A DNA stretch of 64,000 nucleotides from contig NZ_CP177239.1 of assembly GCF_046773475.1 (NCBI RefSeq), forward strand, positions 2,480,001 through 2,544,000. Direction: 5' to 3'. This document shows, one piece after another, positions 43,046 to 51,872 of the stretch. A model generated the notes under the pieces. It made no database searches, had not been told where the DNA came from, and saw only the letters and a program-made list of their open reading frames with translations. Origin of the DNA: Nitratireductor aquimarinus. GTDB lineage: Bacteria > Pseudomonadota > Alphaproteobacteria > Rhizobiales > Rhizobiaceae. A program made the position numbers and the translations under genes. Each line of letters opens with the position of its first letter. Positions within the stretch are counted from its first letter, which is position 1.

Positions 43046-43840
43046 TCAAATTTCGGTGCCGCGTAAGCCTGCCGTAAGCATGGCGCGCACCTGCGCCTCG
43101 GCTTCCCGCGTGACGGTCTTGCGGTCGCCTTTTGCCAGAAACGGGATCGGATCGCCATAGCGCACAGCGATATCGATAGGCCGTGACTGCCAGAGCGTGA
43201 TCAGATTGGGCAGAAGGTCGGTGTCGCCGATCCACGAAATGGCCGCCCGCTCGCGTCGGTCGAGCCGGAGCCCGCCCTTGCTCACATAGATGAGCGCCAC
43301 CGGCTGCAGCGTGACGCTGTCGGCCCTGTCGCTGGCAAGCGCCAGCTGTGCCGCGCCAAACAGCGTGCTCTTGAAGGGCAGCACCCGGTTTCCGTCACCG
43401 GTCGTGCCCTCGGCAAAAAGCACCATCGGATCGCCATCGGCCAGCCGTTCGGCGATCTCGCGCGCCTGTTCCGGCGAGGAGCGACGGCGCTCACGCTCGA
43501 CAAAAACGGAGCGCTGCTGCCTGGCGAACGTGCCGAGGATCGGCCATTTGCGCATTTCCGACTTGGCAATGAAGTGCACGCCATCGAGCGAACCAAGCAC
43601 CAGAATGTCGAGCCATGACACATGGTTGGCGACGATCATCAACGGCCGGTCTTTCGCCGGGCTGCCTTCCATGCGCACCCGAACGCCAAGCATGCGCAGG
43701 GTGAGCCGGTGCCACAGGCGCGGCACGATGCGGTCGCTGAGGAGCGGTGTGCGCAGCGCGATTTCCTGCACCACCATGAGCGGAAGCGTGTAGAGCGCGA
43801 TCACCAGGATCGCGATGACGAAACGAAACGTGCTGAACAT
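43046..43840 (-). CDS. plsC: 1-acyl-sn-glycerol-3-phosphate acyltransferase
   Basis: Membrane acyltransferase that makes phosphatidic acid, 264 residues. One N-terminal helix (FVIAILVIALYTLPLMVV) precedes the catalytic NHVSWLD (NHx4D) and the acceptor-binding LFAEGTTGDGNRVLPFKSTLF (EGT type). ATG 43840 starts MFSTFRFVIAIL. It precedes miaB by 63 bases and follows rimI by 107 bases. Confidence 0.93.
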   Translation of the reverse strand: MFSTFRFVIAILVIALYTLPLMVVQEIALRTPLLSDRIVPRLWHRLTLRMLGVRVRMEGSPAKDRPLMIVANHVSWLDILVLGSLDGVHFIAKSEMRKWPILGTFARQQRSVFVERERRRSSPEQAREIAERLADGDPMVLFAEGTTGDGNRVLPFKSTLFGAAQLALASDRADSVTLQPVALIYVSKGGLRLDRRERAAISWIGDTDLLPNLITLWQSRPIDIAVRYGDPIPFLAKGDRKTVTREAEAQVRAMLTAGLRGTEI

Positions 43841-43947
43841 CAGCCCTTGATCAGCCCCTCTCTGCGGCCCAATGCGGCCCCCTTGCGAGGGATGGACGCT
43901 TACAGCATTTCTCCGCCGGGGGGAAACACCGCGCTGGCAGAAACCGT

Positions 43948-44430
43948 CTAAAGATCACGGCGCATCACCAGCGCGCTGGTGCGGTTGCCGCTCGCATCGC
44001 GGTAATAGTCCGGTCGGCCGCCCACCTGCAGGAAACCGAGCCGGCGGTAAAGCGCGATTGCCGCCGTGTTGGTTTCGTCCACTTCGAGGAAGAGCGCCGA
44101 CACACGGTCGCCATGCAGCCGGAACAGAACCGCATCCATCAGTTGCCGGCCAAGGCCCTGGCGTCTGTGACTGCGCGTCACGAGTATCGTGAGGATCTCG
44201 CCTTCATCCGCTGCCTGACGCGCAAGCACGAAGCCGGCCATCTGCCCGGGCTTGCGCCCCACTTCCACGACCGCAAAACCGAACACGCCCTCCTGCGTGA
44301 GGAGCGATTCAAACTCGGCATCGCTCCACGGGCGGGCGTAGCCCTCCGCATGCATGTCAGCCAGAACCAGACTGTCGGCCACTTCCAGCGGCCGCACGAC
44401 GAACTCACGCCGTCTTGGAAAGAGCGCCAT
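43948..44430 (-). CDS. rimI: Ribosomal-protein-alanine acetyltransferase RimI (GNAT)
   Basis: GNAT acetyltransferase of 160 residues, in the family acetylating the N-terminus of S18. The acetyl-CoA loop is RSHRRQGLGRQLMDAVL, and the end has LEVDETNTAAIALYRRLGFLQVG. ATG 44430 shares one base with the tsaB stop (TGATG), so tsaB and rimI are coupled. Substrate identity is inferred from context with TsaB. Confidence 0.9.
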   Translation of the reverse strand: MALFPRRREFVVRPLEVADSLVLADMHAEGYARPWSDAEFESLLTQEGVFGFAVVEVGRKPGQMAGFVLARQAADEGEILTILVTRSHRRQGLGRQLMDAVLFRLHGDRVSALFLEVDETNTAAIALYRRLGFLQVGGRPDYYRDASGNRTSALVMRRDL

Positions 44431-45110
44431 CAGCCTTCCTTTCGCGGCAGGGCGAAATTCTGCTGGGGAGCCGCTTCCGGCGCGCGCAGGTAAAGCGGCC
44501 TGGGCGGCTCGCTGCCCGGCCCCTTGGCCGCCGCCAGACGGGCAAAGGTGGCAATGTCAGCCGTTGCTCCGGCAGAATGAATGTCGAGTGCGGATGGCGC
44601 GGCTTCGGCGACCAGCGCCGCCGCAGCGCCATAGACGACGGCGTTTTCGCGCAGCGCCCATTCGGCAAGCGCCTCCACCGGCAGGCTTTCCGGCGCTAAA
44701 ACGGCGCGGCCTTCACTGTCGTAACCGGCGGCAAACAAATTCTGCACCCGCTGCCCCAGCGCCACCAGAACGGGACGGCCGGGAATGGCTGCATGCGCCT
44801 CGGCTCCAAGCGCCTCCAGCGTGGAAACGCCGATGGCCGGAACCTTGAGCGCCAGCGCCAGCCCGCGCGCGGCCGAAACGCCCACGCGCACACCGGTGAA
44901 CGAGCCCGGCCCGACCGAAACGGCCACCGCCTCAAGCGCGTCATAGCCAAGGGCCGCGCTCGCAAGCGCCTGCTCGATCACGGACATGACATGTTCGGCA
45001 TGTCCCTTGCCCAGATCCAGAACATGCCGGCCGAGTTCGCGGTCCTTATCGGTGTCATAAACGCAGGCGGCGCAGAGCGCCGCCGCAGTGTCGATTGCAA
45101 GAATGTTCAT
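44430..45110 (-). CDS. tsaB: tRNA t6A biosynthesis protein TsaB
   Basis: Pseudo-ATPase partner of TsaD in N6-threonylcarbamoyl-adenosine-37 synthesis, 226 residues. It starts MNILAIDTAAALCAACVYD and has the TsaB pattern GHAEHVMSVIEQAL, then VSVGPGSFTGVRVGVSAARGLAL. The ATG at 45110 is used; the frame is open to 45143 without similarity. It overlaps rimI by one base and follows glcB by 65 bases; glcB is probably a separate unit. Confidence 0.95.
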   Translation of the reverse strand: MNILAIDTAAALCAACVYDTDKDRELGRHVLDLGKGHAEHVMSVIEQALASAALGYDALEAVAVSVGPGSFTGVRVGVSAARGLALALKVPAIGVSTLEALGAEAHAAIPGRPVLVALGQRVQNLFAAGYDSEGRAVLAPESLPVEALAEWALRENAVVYGAAAALVAEAAPSALDIHSAGATADIATFARLAAAKGPGSEPPRPLYLRAPEAAPQQNFALPRKEG

Positions 45111-45175
45111 CGAGACGTCAGCCCGGCGTCCTTTTCGTTTCAAACCGCCGGCGAATCCGATGCGCCATCAGCGGG

Positions 45176-47359
45176 TCAGGAAGCCCTATTTGCCCTGTCA
45201 GCCGCCTTGAGTTCAAGACGGCGCGCATGCAGAACCGGCTCGGTGTAGCCATTGGGCTGATCCCGTCCCTTGAACACAAGGTCGCAGGCAGCCTGGAAAG
45301 CGATGGAACCATCGAAATCCGAAGCCATCGGCCGATAGAGTGGATCGCCTTCATTTTGCCGGTCAACGACAGCCGCCATGCGCTTCATCGTTTCCATCAC
45401 CTGCGCTTCGCTGGCGACACCATGGTGTAACCAGTTTGCCATGTGCTGTGCGGAAATCCGCAGCGTTGCGCGGTCTTCCATCAGGCCCACATCATTGATG
45501 TCCGGCACCTTGGAACAGCCGACGCCCTGATCGATCCAGCGCACCACATAGCCCAGAATGCCCTGCGCGTTGTTGTCGAGCTCCTTCTGGATTTCCTCCG
45601 GCGTCCAGTTGGGCCGCGTGGCGACCGGCACCGAAAGGATATCGGAAAGCGCTGCGCGCTTGCGGTTCTTCAATTCGGCCTGCACCGCATGCACATCAAC
45701 CGTGTGGTAATGCGTGGCGTGGAGCGTGGCTGCCGTTGGCGACGGCACCCAGGCGGTGTTCGCACCGGCCTTCGGATGGCCGATCTTCTGCACCAGCATT
45801 TCCGCCATCAGATCCGGCATGGCCCACATGCCCTTGCCGATCTGTGCGTGACCGGAAAGGCCGCATTCCAGACCGATATCGACATTCCAGTTCTCATAGG
45901 CCGCGATCCAGGCCGCCTGCTTCATGTCGCCCTTGCGGATCATCGGGCCGGCTTCCATGGAGGTGTGGATCTCGTCGCCGGTGCGGTCGAGGAAGCCGGT
46001 GTTGATGAAGACCACCCGCTCGCGCGCGGCGCGGATGCACTCCTTCAGATTGATCGTGGTGCGGCGCTCCTCATCCATGATGCCCATTTTCATGGTGTTC
46101 GGCGCCATGCCGAGCGCTTCCTCGGCGCGACCGAACAGTTCCACCGCGAAGGCCACTTCTTCAGGGCCGTGCATCTTCGGCTTCACCACATACATGGAGC
46201 CCGCGCGGCTGTTCATGCGGCGACCGTCTGCGCCGACATCGTGCAGCGCGATGGCTGCGGTGAACAGCGCGTCCATAATGCCTTCCGGCACTTCATTGCC
46301 ATCGGCGTCTAGGATGGCCGGGTTGGTCATCAGGTGACCGACATTGCGCACCAGCATCAGCGAACGGCCGGGCAGCGTGAGCGTGCCGCCATCGGGCGCG
46401 GTGTATTCGCGGTCGGGGTTCAGGCGGCGGGTGAAGGTCTTGTCGCCCTTCGTCACCTGCTCTTCGAGGTCGCCCTTCATCAGGCCGAGCCAGTTGCGGT
46501 AGACGACAATTTTGTCTTCCGCGTCCACGGCGGCGACGGAATCCTCGCAATCCTGGATCGTGGTCAGCGCCGATTCCAGCACCACATCGGCAATGCCCGC
46601 CGCATCGGTCTTGCCGATCGGGTGCGTGCGGTCGATCACGACTTCCGCATGCATGCCATTGGTGGCGAGCAAAACGGCGGTCGGCTGATCGGCTTCGCCG
46701 CGATAACCGGTGAACTTCGCAGCGTCCTTCAGGCGCGCTTCACCACCCAGGGTTTTCGCCACGAGCTGACCGTCGACAACAGAAAGCCCGGTGACGTCCG
46801 TCCAGGAAGCACCATCGAGCGGCGCGCTGCCATCGAGGAAGGCGCGCGCCCAGGCGATGACCTTTTCGCCGCGCTTCGGATTGTAGCCCTTGCCCTTCTC
46901 CGCGCCATCATCGTCGGAGATGGCGTCCGTGCCGTAAAGCGCATCGTAGAGCGAGCCCCAGCGTGCATTGGCCGCGTTGAGCGCATAGCGCGCATTCATC
47001 ACCGGCACGACGAGCTGCGGCCCGGCGACGGTGGCGATTTCCGGATCGACATTCTCCGTGGAGACCGAGAAGGCCTCGCCTTCCGGCAGCAGATAACCGA
47101 TCTCGCGCAGGAACGCCTGATAGGCTTCCTGATCGGCGGGCGCGCCGTTTTCCCTGTACCAGGCGTCGATCTTTTCCTGCAGCGCGTCGCGCTTGGCCAG
47201 CAGCGCGCGGTTCTTCGGGGCGAGATCGTTCACGATCTCCGCCAGCGCTTTCCAGAACCTGTCGGGCTCGATGCCCGTGCCGGGCAGTGCCTCTTTTACG
47301 GCGAAATCACGCAGCTCTTCCGCAACCTTCAACCCATGAAGCTCAACGCGATTTTCCAT
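45176..47359 (-). CDS. glcB: Malate synthase G
   Basis: Condenses glyoxylate and acetyl-CoA to malate, 727 residues, the normal length for the large G form. The start is MENRVELHGLKVAEELRDF. Active-site stretches are visible: DCEDSVAAVDAEDK, MNSRAGSMYVVKPKMHGPEEVAF, GIMDEERRTTINLKECI, FINTGFLDRTGDEIHTSMEAGP. No aceA is nearby, so it may serve glycolate/glyoxylate use rather than only the glyoxylate bypass. It is divergent from the MscS gene across 195 bases. Confidence 0.97.
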   Translation of the reverse strand: MENRVELHGLKVAEELRDFAVKEALPGTGIEPDRFWKALAEIVNDLAPKNRALLAKRDALQEKIDAWYRENGAPADQEAYQAFLREIGYLLPEGEAFSVSTENVDPEIATVAGPQLVVPVMNARYALNAANARWGSLYDALYGTDAISDDDGAEKGKGYNPKRGEKVIAWARAFLDGSAPLDGASWTDVTGLSVVDGQLVAKTLGGEARLKDAAKFTGYRGEADQPTAVLLATNGMHAEVVIDRTHPIGKTDAAGIADVVLESALTTIQDCEDSVAAVDAEDKIVVYRNWLGLMKGDLEEQVTKGDKTFTRRLNPDREYTAPDGGTLTLPGRSLMLVRNVGHLMTNPAILDADGNEVPEGIMDALFTAAIALHDVGADGRRMNSRAGSMYVVKPKMHGPEEVAFAVELFGRAEEALGMAPNTMKMGIMDEERRTTINLKECIRAARERVVFINTGFLDRTGDEIHTSMEAGPMIRKGDMKQAAWIAAYENWNVDIGLECGLSGHAQIGKGMWAMPDLMAEMLVQKIGHPKAGANTAWVPSPTAATLHATHYHTVDVHAVQAELKNRKRAALSDILSVPVATRPNWTPEEIQKELDNNAQGILGYVVRWIDQGVGCSKVPDINDVGLMEDRATLRISAQHMANWLHHGVASEAQVMETMKRMAAVVDRQNEGDPLYRPMASDFDGSIAFQAACDLVFKGRDQPNGYTEPVLHARRLELKAADRANRAS

Positions 47360-47554
47360 TTGGCAGACACTCCTCTTCCCGATGTCAGAAATGATGCACT
47401 GCTTTCACCACGCCAGCGTCACGCGGTCAATTCGCCGGATGGAGAAGAAGTTTCAACGTGAAGCAAGGTTGAGCCACTCTTTTGCCGAACGCCCGATCCG
47501 CCCGACACCGGAGGCGAGCATTCCGCAGCGAAGAAAAATGCTCTACTGTTGGCC

Positions 47555-48865
47555 ATGGCGTTCGTGGATATCCTGATCGAGATTGCGAACTGGGTGCGGA
47601 CCGAGCTCATCAATCTCGCCAACCCCTGGACCTTCTACCAGCTCGCAATCATTGCGATCCTGTTCATTGTCGCGAAGCTCTCTTCGCAGGGACTGGAGAA
47701 CCGGCTGGAGGCCCGCGCCCGGCGCATCAAGGGGCATCAGGGGCTTCTGCGCGTGATCATCGCGCTGATGCGGCGCACGGACTGGATTCTCTTCGTCATA
47801 CTGCTTTTCATCGTGCTGACCGTGCTGCGCGCCAGCACCTGGCCAAGCCGCACCGTTCTGATCTCGCTGACGCTGTCGCTGTCGCTTGCCTGGCTGTTCA
47901 CCTCGGTCGTCTCGCGCATCATCCGCAACCGCCTGCTTGCCCGGACCATCGGCTGGATCGCCTGGACCTACGCGGCCATCGTCATTCTGGGCGTCAATGA
48001 CGAGGCCGCCGCCTTTCTCGACACGCTGGCCCTGCCGCTCGGCAAGACGCGACTGAGCGCGCTGGTGCTATTGAAGGCGGCGGTGCTTCTCACCGCCACC
48101 GTCTGGCTCGCCATCGTCATCGGCAATTACTTTGATGAGCGCGTCCAGCGCTCCGACGAACTCACGCCGTCGATCCGCGTCCTGCTCGGCAAGCTGGTCA
48201 AGATCGGGCTGGTGATCGCCGCCGGCGGCATCGCCCTTTCCTCCGTCGGCGTGGACCTGACGGCGCTCACCGTGTTTTCCGGCGCCATTGGCGTGGGCCT
48301 CGGCTTCGGTCTGCAAAAGGTCGTCTCCAACTTCATTTCGGGCATCATCATCCTGCTCGACAAATCCATCAAGCCGGGCGACACGATCACGCTCGGCGAC
48401 ACATTCGGCTGGATCCGCGAACTGAGGGCGCGTTTCGTCTCCGTCATCACCCGCGACGGGCGCGAATATCTGATCCCCAATGAGGACTTCATCACGCAGC
48501 AGGTCATCAACTGGTCGTTCAGCGACGAGATGGTGCGCCTCGACGTGCCGTTCGGCGTTTCCTACGAGGCCGATCCGCATCAGGTCTCCGCGCTTGCCAT
48601 CGAGGCGGCGATCAGCGTGGGGCGCGTGGATGCCGACCGCCGGCCCGTCTGCTGGCTCACCGGTTTTGGCGATTCCTCACTCGACTTCGTTCTGCGGTTC
48701 TGGATCCGCGACCCGCAGCAGGGCCTGACCAATGTGCGCGGCAAGGTGCTGCTCGCGCTGTGGGACACGCTGAAGGAAAACGGCATCGAAATCCCCTATC
48801 CGCACCGCGAGGTGATCATGAAGCAGCCCCCGGCAGGCCAGGCGAGACCCGCCACCGGGGACTGA
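47555..48865 (+). CDS. MscS-family mechanosensitive channel
   Basis: An ion-channel protein of 436 residues with five to six membrane helices in the N-terminal half. The MscS core follows: pore helix region LTALTVFSGAIGVGLGFGLQKVVSNFISG, then the beta domain with KPGDTITLGDTFGWI, and the alpha/beta domain ending near NGIEIPYPHREV. It is longer at the N-terminus than E. coli MscS, like the small-YbiO/YnaI type. ATG 47555 is preferred; TTG 47549 is in frame. A terminator (48878-48902) follows, shared with the end of the cyd operon. Confidence 0.9.
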   Translation: MAFVDILIEIANWVRTELINLANPWTFYQLAIIAILFIVAKLSSQGLENRLEARARRIKGHQGLLRVIIALMRRTDWILFVILLFIVLTVLRASTWPSRTVLISLTLSLSLAWLFTSVVSRIIRNRLLARTIGWIAWTYAAIVILGVNDEAAAFLDTLALPLGKTRLSALVLLKAAVLLTATVWLAIVIGNYFDERVQRSDELTPSIRVLLGKLVKIGLVIAAGGIALSSVGVDLTALTVFSGAIGVGLGFGLQKVVSNFISGIIILLDKSIKPGDTITLGDTFGWIRELRARFVSVITRDGREYLIPNEDFITQQVINWSFSDEMVRLDVPFGVSYEADPHQVSALAIEAAISVGRVDADRRPVCWLTGFGDSSLDFVLRFWIRDPQQGLTNVRGKVLLALWDTLKENGIEIPYPHREVIMKQPPAGQARPATGD

Positions 48866-48877
48866 GCCTGAAAAGCA

Positions 48878-48902
48878 AAACGCCGGCGCGGGGCCGGCGT
48901 TT
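48878..48902. terminator. Terminator between the MscS gene and cydX (usable both ways)
   Basis: AAACGCCGGC pairs with GCCGGCGTTT around a short loop; T-rich on the plus side and T-rich (TTTTGC) on the minus side. It lies 12 bases after the channel gene stop and 33 bases past cydX. Confidence 0.8.
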
Positions 48903-48935
48903 CGATGTTCATCCGTGATGCAAAGGGCGCGAAGA

Positions 48936-49052
48936 TTACTCTCCGGCTTCCTTCTTCTTCGCTGCATCGTCCATCAGCTCGTACCACATCGCGTTCAGCA
49001 CGGCGAAAGCCGCAGCGAGGGGAAGTCCGAGCAACCATGCGAAATACCACAT
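48936..49052 (-). CDS. cydX: Cytochrome bd oxidase small subunit CydX
   Basis: A single-helix accessory subunit of cytochrome bd, 38 residues. It starts MWYFAWLLGLPLAAAFAV and ends in a charged tail (DDAAKKKEAGE), a pattern seen in CydX/YbgT. The ATG at 49052 follows AAGGAGATC and is 34 bases after the cydB stop; the longer frame to 49172 lies inside cydB. It stabilises haem b595/d in studied enzymes. Last gene of the cyd operon. Confidence 0.9.
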   Translation of the reverse strand: MWYFAWLLGLPLAAAFAVLNAMWYELMDDAAKKKEAGE

Positions 49053-49086
49053 GTCCTGATCTCCTTGTCTTTGTCGCGCGGCCCGC

Positions 49087-50244
49087 TCAGTAAGCGTGGC
49101 CCTTGCCTTCGCGAATTTCCTCTTCGTCGACCTTGCCCCACAGCACCTTGTAGACCCAGCTCGTATAGGCAACGATCAGCGGCACGAAGATGCCCGTCAC
49201 CACCAGCATGATGAACAGGGTGAGGTGGCTGGACGAGGCGTCCCACACCGTCAGGCTCGCACCCGGTGCGATGGAGGACGGCAGGATGAAGGGAAACATC
49301 GACACGCCAACGGTGGAGATGATGCCCAGCACCGACAGCGCACTGGAAAGAAGCGTCGTCACCTCGCGCCGTGCGCGGAACAGGATCAGGGCGAGCGCTG
49401 CGCCGAGAAAGCCGAACGCGGGCGCGGCCATCATCCATGGATGCGCGGCATAATTGGCAAACCATGCGCCGCCTGCCTGCTCCACCGTTTTGGCGAGCGG
49501 GTTGGACGGACCGTCCGTGACGATGGCGCTGGTGATGCGGTATCCGTCGATGCCGGCCCACAGCCACAGCCCGCCGAGCGCGAACAGAACGATGGTCGCG
49601 ACCGCAGCGATGCTGCCGAAGGCGCGGGCGCGTTCGGCAATCGGACCAGACGTCTTGACCATCAGCCAGGACGCGCCATGCATGACCAGCATCGAAACCG
49701 ACAGAAGGCCGCAAAGAAGCGCAAACGGGTTGAGCAGCTCGAACAGCGTCGTGCCCTCATAGAAAATGCGCAGATCGTTTTCGAGCCGGAACGGCACGCC
49801 CTGCAGGACATTGCCCACGGCCACACCGAAGATCAGCGACGGCACGAAACCGCCGATGAACAGCGCCCAGTCCCAGGTCGCCCGCCAGGTCGGGTTTTCG
49901 CGCTTGGACCGGTACTTGAAGGCGACCGGACGCAGGATGAGCGCGAACAGGATGGCGAACATGGCGAGATAGAAGCCCGAGAAGGACACCGCATAGAGCG
50001 GCGGCCAGGCGGCGAAGATCGCGCCGCCGCCCAGGATCAGCCAGACCTGGTTGCCTTCCCAGACCGGGCCGACCGCATTGATGACAACACGGCGCTCCGT
50101 GTCCGTCTTGGCGACGAAGGGCAGAAGCGCCCCCGTTCCCAGGTCGAAACCATCAGTGACGGCGAAGCCGATCAGCAGCACGCCGAGCAGCAGCCACCAG
50201 ATCACGCGCAGGGTTTCATAGTCGATAAGCGTGTGAAGGATCAT
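49087..50244 (-). CDS. cydB: Cytochrome bd ubiquinol oxidase subunit II
   Basis: Membrane subunit of the high-affinity terminal oxidase, 385 residues with about eight helices. It starts MILHTLIDYETLRVIWWLLLGVLLIGFAVTDGFDLGTGAL, where the WW and GFDLG pattern is typical of CydB, and has GNQVWLILGGGAIFAAWPPLYA. It follows cydA by 5 bases, and cydX is next. Cyd oxidase works at low oxygen and protects against peroxide and NO in other bacteria. Confidence 0.96.
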   Translation of the reverse strand: MILHTLIDYETLRVIWWLLLGVLLIGFAVTDGFDLGTGALLPFVAKTDTERRVVINAVGPVWEGNQVWLILGGGAIFAAWPPLYAVSFSGFYLAMFAILFALILRPVAFKYRSKRENPTWRATWDWALFIGGFVPSLIFGVAVGNVLQGVPFRLENDLRIFYEGTTLFELLNPFALLCGLLSVSMLVMHGASWLMVKTSGPIAERARAFGSIAAVATIVLFALGGLWLWAGIDGYRITSAIVTDGPSNPLAKTVEQAGGAWFANYAAHPWMMAAPAFGFLGAALALILFRARREVTTLLSSALSVLGIISTVGVSMFPFILPSSIAPGASLTVWDASSSHLTLFIMLVVTGIFVPLIVAYTSWVYKVLWGKVDEEEIREGKGHAY

Positions 50245-50249
50245 GATCT

Positions 50250-51827
50250 TTACTCCGCCGGAACGAAGGCGCGGGGACCGAACGCGGCCTCCGGCTCATC
50301 ATCGGGTTCGGGGCCCTTCCGGATGGCGCGCAGCATGAGCGTCATCTCGACAATGAAGAGCACGGTGTAGATTGCCGAGAAGCCGATGATCGTCATCAGC
50401 ACCGTCGAAGCGCCAAGGTTCGACACGGCGGCGGCGGTGGGCAGGATGCCCTCGATGATCCACGGCTGACGGCCAAACTCCGCGACGATCCAGCCGCATT
50501 CGGCAGCGATCCACGGCAGCGGGATCGCGATCACCGCAAGGCGCAGCAGGAACGGATAGCGATCCAGCCTGTGACGTGCGGACAGGTAGAAGAACACGCC
50601 CATCAGCGCGATGAAGGAGAAGCCGAGCCCGACCATGATGCGGAAGGTCCAGAACAGCGTCGGCACGTTTGGAACCGTGTCGTTCGCCGCCTGTGCGATC
50701 TGTGCATCCGTGGCCTCGCGCGGATCGTCCACATAGGGCTTCAGGAGCAGCGCGTAGCCGAGGTTCCCGCCATTCTCCTCAAACGCCTCGCGGGCTTCAT
50801 CCGGGATGGCGGCCGTGCTGCCTGCAGCGCGAATGTCCTGCAGCGCGTCATAGGCGATGATGCCCTGTCTGATGCGCTCCTCGGCATGCTCCACCAGTTC
50901 CACGATGCCGGGGATCTCGGTGGTGAGCGAGCGTGTCGCGATGATGCCCATCACCCATGGAATGTGAACGGCGTAATGCGTCTTGCGGGCCTCCTGATCG
51001 GGGAAGCCGAAAGCGGTGAAGGATGCCGGTGCGGGCTCCGTCTCCCACATGGCCTCAATGGCCGCGAGCTTCATCTTCTGATGCTCGCCTTCGAGATAGC
51101 CGCTCTCATCGCCCAGAACCACGACCGACAGCGCGGAGGCGAGACCGAACGAGGCCGCAACCGTCATCGAGCGCTTGGCCAGATCCCTGTGCCGGTCCTT
51201 GAGCAGGTACCAGGCGGACACGCCGAGCACAAAAACGGAAGCCGTGACATAGCCGGCGGAGACCGTGTGAACGAATTTCGCCTGCGCCACCGGGTTGGTG
51301 AGCACCGCGAAGAAGTCGGTTACTTCCATGCGCATGGTCTGCGGGTTGAAGGCAGAGCCGACCGGGTTCTGCATCCAGCCATTGGCGATGAGGATCCACA
51401 GCGCCGAGAAGTTTGAGCCGATGGCCACCGCCCAGGTGGCGGCCAGATGTCCTAGCCTTGAAAGCTTGTCCCAACCGAAGAAGAACAACCCGACAAAGGT
51501 CGCTTCCAGGAAGAAAGCCATCAGGCCCTCAATGGCAAGCGGCGCGCCGAAGATGTCGCCCACATAGTGGCTGTAATAGCTCCAGTTCATGCCGAACTGG
51601 AATTCCATCACGATACCGGTGGCGACGCCCAGCACGAAGTTGATACCGAAAAGCGTGCCCCAGAACTTTGTCATCTGCCGCCAGATGGTGCGGCCGGTCA
51701 TCACGTAGACAGTCTCCATGATGGCGATCAGCACCGACAGCCCAAGCGTCAGCGGGACGAACAGAAAGTGATAGAGCGCGGTAATCGCAAACTGCAACCG
51801 CGAGAGATCAACGATGTTCAGTTCCAT
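50250..51827 (-). CDS. cydA: Cytochrome bd ubiquinol oxidase subunit I
   Basis: Haem-bearing, quinol-oxidising subunit, 525 residues. It starts MELNIVDLSRLQFAITALYHFLFVPLTLG with the His ligand to haem d/b595 in the first helix, and the GRQPWIIEG motif is present in FGRQPWIIEGILPT. The Q-loop is the long type or intermediate (DESGYLEGEHQKMKLAAIEAMWE is the conserved quinol-site start). cydC lies 45 bases upstream and cydB 5 bases downstream. Confidence 0.97.
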   Translation of the reverse strand: MELNIVDLSRLQFAITALYHFLFVPLTLGLSVLIAIMETVYVMTGRTIWRQMTKFWGTLFGINFVLGVATGIVMEFQFGMNWSYYSHYVGDIFGAPLAIEGLMAFFLEATFVGLFFFGWDKLSRLGHLAATWAVAIGSNFSALWILIANGWMQNPVGSAFNPQTMRMEVTDFFAVLTNPVAQAKFVHTVSAGYVTASVFVLGVSAWYLLKDRHRDLAKRSMTVAASFGLASALSVVVLGDESGYLEGEHQKMKLAAIEAMWETEPAPASFTAFGFPDQEARKTHYAVHIPWVMGIIATRSLTTEIPGIVELVEHAEERIRQGIIAYDALQDIRAAGSTAAIPDEAREAFEENGGNLGYALLLKPYVDDPREATDAQIAQAANDTVPNVPTLFWTFRIMVGLGFSFIALMGVFFYLSARHRLDRYPFLLRLAVIAIPLPWIAAECGWIVAEFGRQPWIIEGILPTAAAVSNLGASTVLMTIIGFSAIYTVLFIVEMTLMLRAIRKGPEPDDEPEAAFGPRAFVPAE

Positions 51828-51872
51828 TGTTTCATCCGGCTTTCCGGCTCCTTTGGTCTTCGGGGGAAGCGC

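Noticed and set aside
43841..43947. Fur/Mur-family gene between rimI and plsC
   Set aside because: Only 107 bases are present and no such frame exists; its usual presence there in relatives is from memory and unverified.
46334..47461. Plus-strand frame antisense to glcB
   Set aside because: No ribosome site or recognisable domains; malate synthase G explains the region.
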